Assembly (NCBI GenBank): GCA_039029355.1
Contig: JBCCGI010000042.1
Location: forward strand, 3,451 to 67,450
DNA from: JBCCGI01 sp039029355
Lineage (GTDB): Bacteria > Planctomycetota > UBA1135 > GCA-002686595
Direction: 5' to 3'
Length of the DNA: 64,000 bases
Within the stretch, counting starts at the first letter, position 1. Every line of letters begins with the position of its first letter. The notes under the pieces were generated by a model. That model was not told the origin of the DNA. It worked only from the letters and a program-made list of their open reading frames with translations, and ran no database searches. The position numbers and the translations under genes were made by a program. Of this stretch, positions 60,912 to 64,000 are shown in pieces.

Positions 60912-62072
60912 TCAGCGTACGAGCCCGCGCTCGCCGAGGAACGCGGCGATGGCCTCGGCGGCGAGGAGGTGTCCCTGCTCGTTGAAGTGGATGTCGAAGT
61001 AGAGCCGCTCGCCGGGGGCGGTCGCGACGCGCTCGCGGAAGTGGGGCGTCAGGTCGAGCAGCGGGTAGCCGGTCTCCTGCGCGTGCGCCGTCAGCTCGGT
61101 GTTGGGCTTGTCGAGGTCGTAGGCCGCCGGGTCGAGCCCGCAGTCGCGTTGGATCGCGACGAGGCCGGCAGGGTCGTATTGGAGCGGGTGCGGCAGGAGC
61201 GCGACCGCGAGCGGCGCGCCGAGCGTGTCGCGGCAGAAGGCGTGCAGCGATGCGAAGGTGTTGCGCGAGATCTCCATGGCCTCGGTGGCGTCGGCGGTCG
61301 GCTCGGCGAGGTGCAGCTCGAGCGCGACGGACGCCGACCACTGAGCCAACTCGCAGTAGGCGCCGCGCAGGCCGCCGTCGGACAGTTCGATGGCGCGCAG
61401 CTCGCGGCGCCGCCTCCAGTCGCCGAAGAGGCGCCACAGGCGCGAGTAGCGGTTTAGGTTGGCGCGCAGCGACACGCGCCAGTCCGGCTCGTCCGCCTCG
61501 GCTTGGATCAGGAAGCCCTGGCGCGCGCGTGGGCGCGGGCTGCGGCGGAGGAGGTTGTCCGAGAGGTCGTTGCCGAGGTAGGTGCCGCAGAGCACCAAGT
61601 CGGGCGCAAGCTCGGGGCCGAGGAGCTCGAGCTGGGCGAGGTGCTGGAGGGTGCTGTAGCCCGGCACGCCGAGGTTGAGGACCTCGACCTCGCGCTCCGG
61701 GGTCGAGAGCAGGCCTTCGAGCAGAGTGGGATAGGCGTCGTCGTCGGCGACGTTGTGCCCGAAGCTGAACGAGTCGCCCAGGGCTGCGATGCGGAGGACG
61801 CCCGGGCGCTTTGCGCCGAACGGAGCGTCACGGAAGCCTTCGGCGTTGGTTCGGATGGAGACGGTGCGGTCGGCGGTGATCATGTCGCCCTCGAAGTCCG
61901 ACGCCAGGCGGAACGAGAGCGTCGGGTCGGAGGCGTAAAGGCCGCGCGGATAGCCGCCGGGCGTCGGCGCCGCGACACCGAGCATGCGGAGCGCAACCTC
62001 AGCGCCGACGACCGAGATCGCGAGCAGCGCCGCGACACGAACGCCGATCCGCACGATTCCGGCGCGGCTCAC
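60912..62072 (-). CDS. Membrane-anchored SGNH/GDSL-family hydrolase
   Basis: This is a 386-residue protein with an N-terminal TM anchor (~8-30, RIGVRVAALLAISVVGAEVAL). The SGNH fold has block I IAALGDSFSFG (Ser101), glycine block GVPGYST, block III GTYLGNDLSDN (Asn) and the final dyad FDIHFNEQGH (Asp360, His362). Such periplasmic enzymes add or remove acyl groups on polysaccharides or act as esterases. The GTG start overlaps the stop of the preceding gene by 4 bp (GTGA) and has GAGG 4 nt upstream. Both genes are probably translated together. Confidence 0.88.
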   Translation of the reverse strand: MSRAGIVRIGVRVAALLAISVVGAEVALRMLGVAAPTPGGYPRGLYASDPTLSFRLASDFEGDMITADRTVSIRTNAEGFRDAPFGAKRPGVLRIAALGDSFSFGHNVADDDAYPTLLEGLLSTPEREVEVLNLGVPGYSTLQHLAQLELLGPELAPDLVLCGTYLGNDLSDNLLRRSPRPRARQGFLIQAEADEPDWRVSLRANLNRYSRLWRLFGDWRRRRELRAIELSDGGLRGAYCELAQWSASVALELHLAEPTADATEAMEISRNTFASLHAFCRDTLGAPLAVALLPHPLQYDPAGLVAIQRDCGLDPAAYDLDKPNTELTAHAQETGYPLLDLTPHFRERVATAPGERLYFDIHFNEQGHLLAAEAIAAFLGERGLVR

Positions 62073-62824
62073 GGAGCCTCGAAGCTCGTGCCGCCGTCTT
62101 CGCGGTACAGCCGCAGGCGCGGCGAGCCGTCGAAGCGTTGCGACATCTCGATGCGGCTTTGTCCGCGGTTGTCGTCGAGGCTGAAGAGCGGCTCTCCGCC
62201 CGGCTGCAGCAGGAGCCCCGCGCGCTTCATGCCCAGGCGGTCGACCAGCGTGAGCACCGGCAGGCCGTCGCCGGTCATGCCGAAGAAGGAGCGTACCTTG
62301 CCCTCGGGATCGCGGGCGGCGACCGACGCGGTGCCGTCGCTGAGGAGCTCGAGGCCCACGCGCTCGCGGCCGGACTCGTTGAGCAGATACATGCCCGCGG
62401 CGCCGTCGGGCTTGGTGGAGAGCCGGACGCCGTCGAGTCGCTTCTCGCCGGTCAGCGAGAGCGCCACCGCGCCCTGCGTGTCGACGCCGAGGAAGACGCT
62501 CTTCGCGCCGTCCGTGCCGCGCATGGCGAGGCCGGGACCGTTCAGGGTGAGCACGGCGTTGGCCTTGTCCTTGCGCAGGATGAGGTGCGGCATCCCCGAC
62601 GAGTCGACGCCCATCGAGCCGCGCTCCTGACCGTCGCTGTCGACCAGGACGAACTTCTCGGCGCGCAGCTCCGAGGCGGCGCTCTCCTGGGGAGCCGGGG
62701 AAGCGAATCCTGCGGCGACCAGCCCCGCGATCCCGAGGCCCAGGAGGGCGACGAGGCGTTGCAGGCGGCGGTTCTTGCGCTCGAGCTGGTCGAGGCGCGC
62801 GAGGACGTTCGAGTCGTGTTGCAT
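62069..62824 (-). CDS. Single-pass membrane protein with coiled coil and beta repeats
   Basis: This is a 251-residue protein. A short coiled coil (NVLARLDQLERKNRRLQRL, ~6-24) and a TM helix (~24-41) precede an exported beta-rich part built of repeated strands: FVLVDSDGQERGSMGVDSSG, FLGVDTQGAVALSLTG and SFFGMTGDGLPVLTLVDRLG. Each unit reads hydrophobic-D-x-x-G, as in stacked beta-helix or fibre repeats. The start at 62824 is supported by the hydrophilic N terminus; the frame is open upstream without coding character. It overlaps the SGNH hydrolase gene by 4 bp. The function is unknown. Confidence 0.75.
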   Translation of the reverse strand: MQHDSNVLARLDQLERKNRRLQRLVALLGLGIAGLVAAGFASPAPQESAASELRAEKFVLVDSDGQERGSMGVDSSGMPHLILRKDKANAVLTLNGPGLAMRGTDGAKSVFLGVDTQGAVALSLTGEKRLDGVRLSTKPDGAAGMYLLNESGRERVGLELLSDGTASVAARDPEGKVRSFFGMTGDGLPVLTLVDRLGMKRAGLLLQPGGEPLFSLDDNRGQSRIEMSQRFDGSPRLRLYREDGGTSFEAP

Positions 62825-62912
62825 TCGGGGGTCTCGGCTGGAATGGAGCGGACGGGAACCGCCCGTACGGGCGGCCGAAACGCCATACGGCAGCCTAGCC
62901 GATGGGTTGGTC

Positions 62913-63353
62913 CTACCCCAGCAGCGTGCGCGCGGCCGCTTCGAGCTCCGAGGCCACCTCGGTGTTGACCGCCGCCAGCCCCGCCTCGAAGTCCTTCGTT
63001 TCGTCCGCCGAGTAGGCGCCGCGGTCGAAGCCGTGGGTCTGGCGGAAGTCGCGCAGGAAGTGGTTGCGCTTGCGGTCCAGGGCGTCCTGGCGCGTGACCC
63101 AGCGGCGCATCGCCTCGTGGAGCCCGGCCCGCGCGGCGTCGTCGAGCCCGCTGGGCCAAAGCGAGTCGAACAGCTCCTGGCCGCGCTCGGACAGATCGAG
63201 CTCGACCGCGGCCTTCTCGCCCAGCCCGCACTGCCCCGCGTCGCCGGCAGACCCGCCGGCGAAGAGTGACGTACCCGCCGCCTGGCGGGCACGGGAACGA
63301 TAGACGGCCTCCTGGAGGAAGGCCTGGGCGAGGCTCAGCCGCTCCTCCGTCAC
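62913..63353 (-). CDS. Conserved-looking hypothetical protein
   Basis: This is a 146-residue soluble, largely helical protein without signal peptide. Notable segments are LSLAQAFLQEAVYRSRARQAAG, a Gly-rich loop with one cysteine (GDAGQCGLGEK), WVTRQDALDRKRNHFLRDFRQTHGFDRGAY and a helical tail. I recognise no family. It starts 7 bp after the bacilliredoxin stop, so the two share an operon. Confidence 0.65.
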   Translation of the reverse strand: MTEERLSLAQAFLQEAVYRSRARQAAGTSLFAGGSAGDAGQCGLGEKAAVELDLSERGQELFDSLWPSGLDDAARAGLHEAMRRWVTRQDALDRKRNHFLRDFRQTHGFDRGAYSADETKDFEAGLAAVNTEVASELEAAARTLLG

Positions 63354-63360
63354 GACGCCG

Positions 63361-63771
63361 TTAGCAGAGCTCGTCGTACGCGGCGGTCAGGCTCTGGGCG
63401 ATCACGGACGCCTCGCGCCCCTCGATGTCGTGACGCTGCCACATGCGCAGCACCTCGCCGTCCTTCAGCAGCGCGATCTGCGGCGAGCTGGGCTGATACG
63501 GCTTGAAGAACTCCCGCGCCCTCGCAACCGCCTGGGCCTCCATGCCCGCGAACACGGTCACGATGTTGTCCGGCTTCTTCGCATTCAGCAGCGAAAGCCG
63601 CAGGGCCGGTCGAGCGCCCGCCGCGGCACATCCGCAAACCGAGTTGACGAAGATCAGCGTGGTGCCGGGCTTCTTGACCGCGCCCTCGACCTCTTCGGGA
63701 GTGCGAAGCTCTTCGACGCCGAGGCTGGTGACCTCGTCGCGCATGGGCTGAACCAGGACCGGATCGTACAT
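63361..63771 (-). CDS. BrxA/BrxB-family bacilliredoxin
   Basis: This is a 136-residue thioredoxin-fold protein. The start MYDPVLVQPMRDEVTSLGVEEL and the motif FVNSVCGCAAAGARPALRLS (Cys46-Gly-Cys48) match the bacilliredoxin family (usually ~140 residues), known to remove bacillithiol or other low-molecular-weight thiols from oxidised proteins. FAGMEAQAVARAREF and PSSPQIALLKDGEV are also family-typical. Whether this organism makes bacillithiol cannot be told. The ATG is followed by the family-conserved N terminus. Confidence 0.95.
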   Translation of the reverse strand: MYDPVLVQPMRDEVTSLGVEELRTPEEVEGAVKKPGTTLIFVNSVCGCAAAGARPALRLSLLNAKKPDNIVTVFAGMEAQAVARAREFFKPYQPSSPQIALLKDGEVLRMWQRHDIEGREASVIAQSLTAAYDELC

Positions 63772-63847
63772 GGGAGATGTGTTGGCTAGATGATGTCGAG
63801 ACCCGCGCCGGAGGGGGGCGGCTTGGGCCCAGGGGGGGGAACCTCAG

Positions 63848-63877
63848 ATTGTAGTCGGGCGAGCTCTCTTCCGTCTA
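63848..63877 (-). promoter_or_regulatory. Candidate sigma-70-type promoter of the bacilliredoxin operon
   Basis: On the minus strand, -10 TACAAT (63848-63853) lies 18 nt after TAGACG (63872-63877). The transcription start would be near 63841, giving a leader of about 70 nt. The match is 5/6 and 4/6 to consensus. Confidence 0.4.
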
Positions 63878-63882
63878 CTGGA

Positions 63883-63903
63883 GGGTTGGGGGTTGGGGCG
63901 GGG
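63883..63903 (+). other. G-quadruplex-forming motif
   Basis: Four plus-strand G-runs (GGG, GGGGG, GGGG, GGGG) are spaced by TT, TT and C, a textbook short-loop quadruplex pattern. It lies just upstream of the candidate bacilliredoxin promoter, on the strand opposite to that gene. The surrounding 63772-64000 is generally G-rich and holds no gene I can support. Confidence 0.6.
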
Positions 63904-64000
63904 CGGAGGGAGGTGGCGCAGGGCTGCGGGTAGGGCGGGCCTTTCGGGGGCCCTGGAGGCGCGCTTGGCGCGGGGGGGACGGTCCGCGGCCCAAAGGGCG

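Noticed and set aside
63772..64000. A gene in the G-rich right edge
   Set aside because: There is no frame with coding character or Shine-Dalgarno; the sequence is G-homopolymer rich and probably regulatory or low-complexity.

Overview
The window is a very GC-rich (roughly 70% by eye) bacterial chromosome segment, nearly fully coding, with about 40 genes. The gene content points to a Planctomycetota member, most like the lineages with very large secretomes (Poly30-type isolates). Pointers are ECF sigma factors paired with membrane Ser/Thr kinases, sigma factors fused to extracytoplasmic domains, very long secreted beta-propeller and beta-helix proteins, a sulfatase, a secreted LamG/DMFase-like protein and a BrxA/BrxB-type bacilliredoxin. 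No ribosomal or other marker gene is present, so the taxonomic call is an inference. There is no CRISPR array, integrase or insertion sequence that I can see.

Layout. 0.1-9.0 kb: a minus-strand run of four genes (TIR domain fused to the PPIase and chaperone parts of trigger factor, ECF sigma factor, huge lipoprotein, ELWxxDGT-repeat secreted protein). 9.2-11.8 kb: a sulfatase convergent with a four-S1-domain RNA-binding protein. 11.8-14.3 kb: a likely operon of ATP-grasp ligase and DAO-family FAD oxidoreductase. It is preceded by a near-consensus promoter, a nearly leaderless 29-codon reading frame containing CVCCCC, and a strong intrinsic terminator, which together look like an attenuator. 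14.3-24.6 kb: a CehA/McbA-like metallohydrolase, a sigma factor, beta-helix and FG-GAP proteins, and a decayed duplicate of the end of a beta-helix gene. 24.6-30.0 kb: an overlapping sigma-factor/WD40-kinase pair and a propeller protein. 30.2-41.4 kb: two sigma-TM-surface-domain fusions, a sigma-less relative and a DMFase-like protein. 41.5-44.3 kb: a GT2-GT87 glycosyltransferase pair. 44.5-55.4 kb: propeller proteins and a divergent sigma-factor/TPR-kinase pair, plus a tiny GT2 remnant. 55.4-59.7 kb: an unknown GATase-like protein, an FMN reductase and two small exported proteins. 59.7-60.9 kb: tRNA-Leu(UAG), an overlapping nucleotidyltransferase module and decayed copies of both. 60.9-63.8 kb: SGNH hydrolase, coiled-coil membrane protein, an unknown gene and a bacilliredoxin.

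Themes. Signalling at the envelope dominates: six sigma-70-type domains and two kinases sit among exported proteins they may control. At least nine exported proteins with unrelated N-terminal architectures end in a similar hydrophobic beta-rich module of about 120 residues, which may be a shared surface or sorting domain. The most unusual single gene is the TIR-trigger factor fusion (7608-9029). The most unusual regulatory element is the poly-cysteine leader with terminator (14095-14279).
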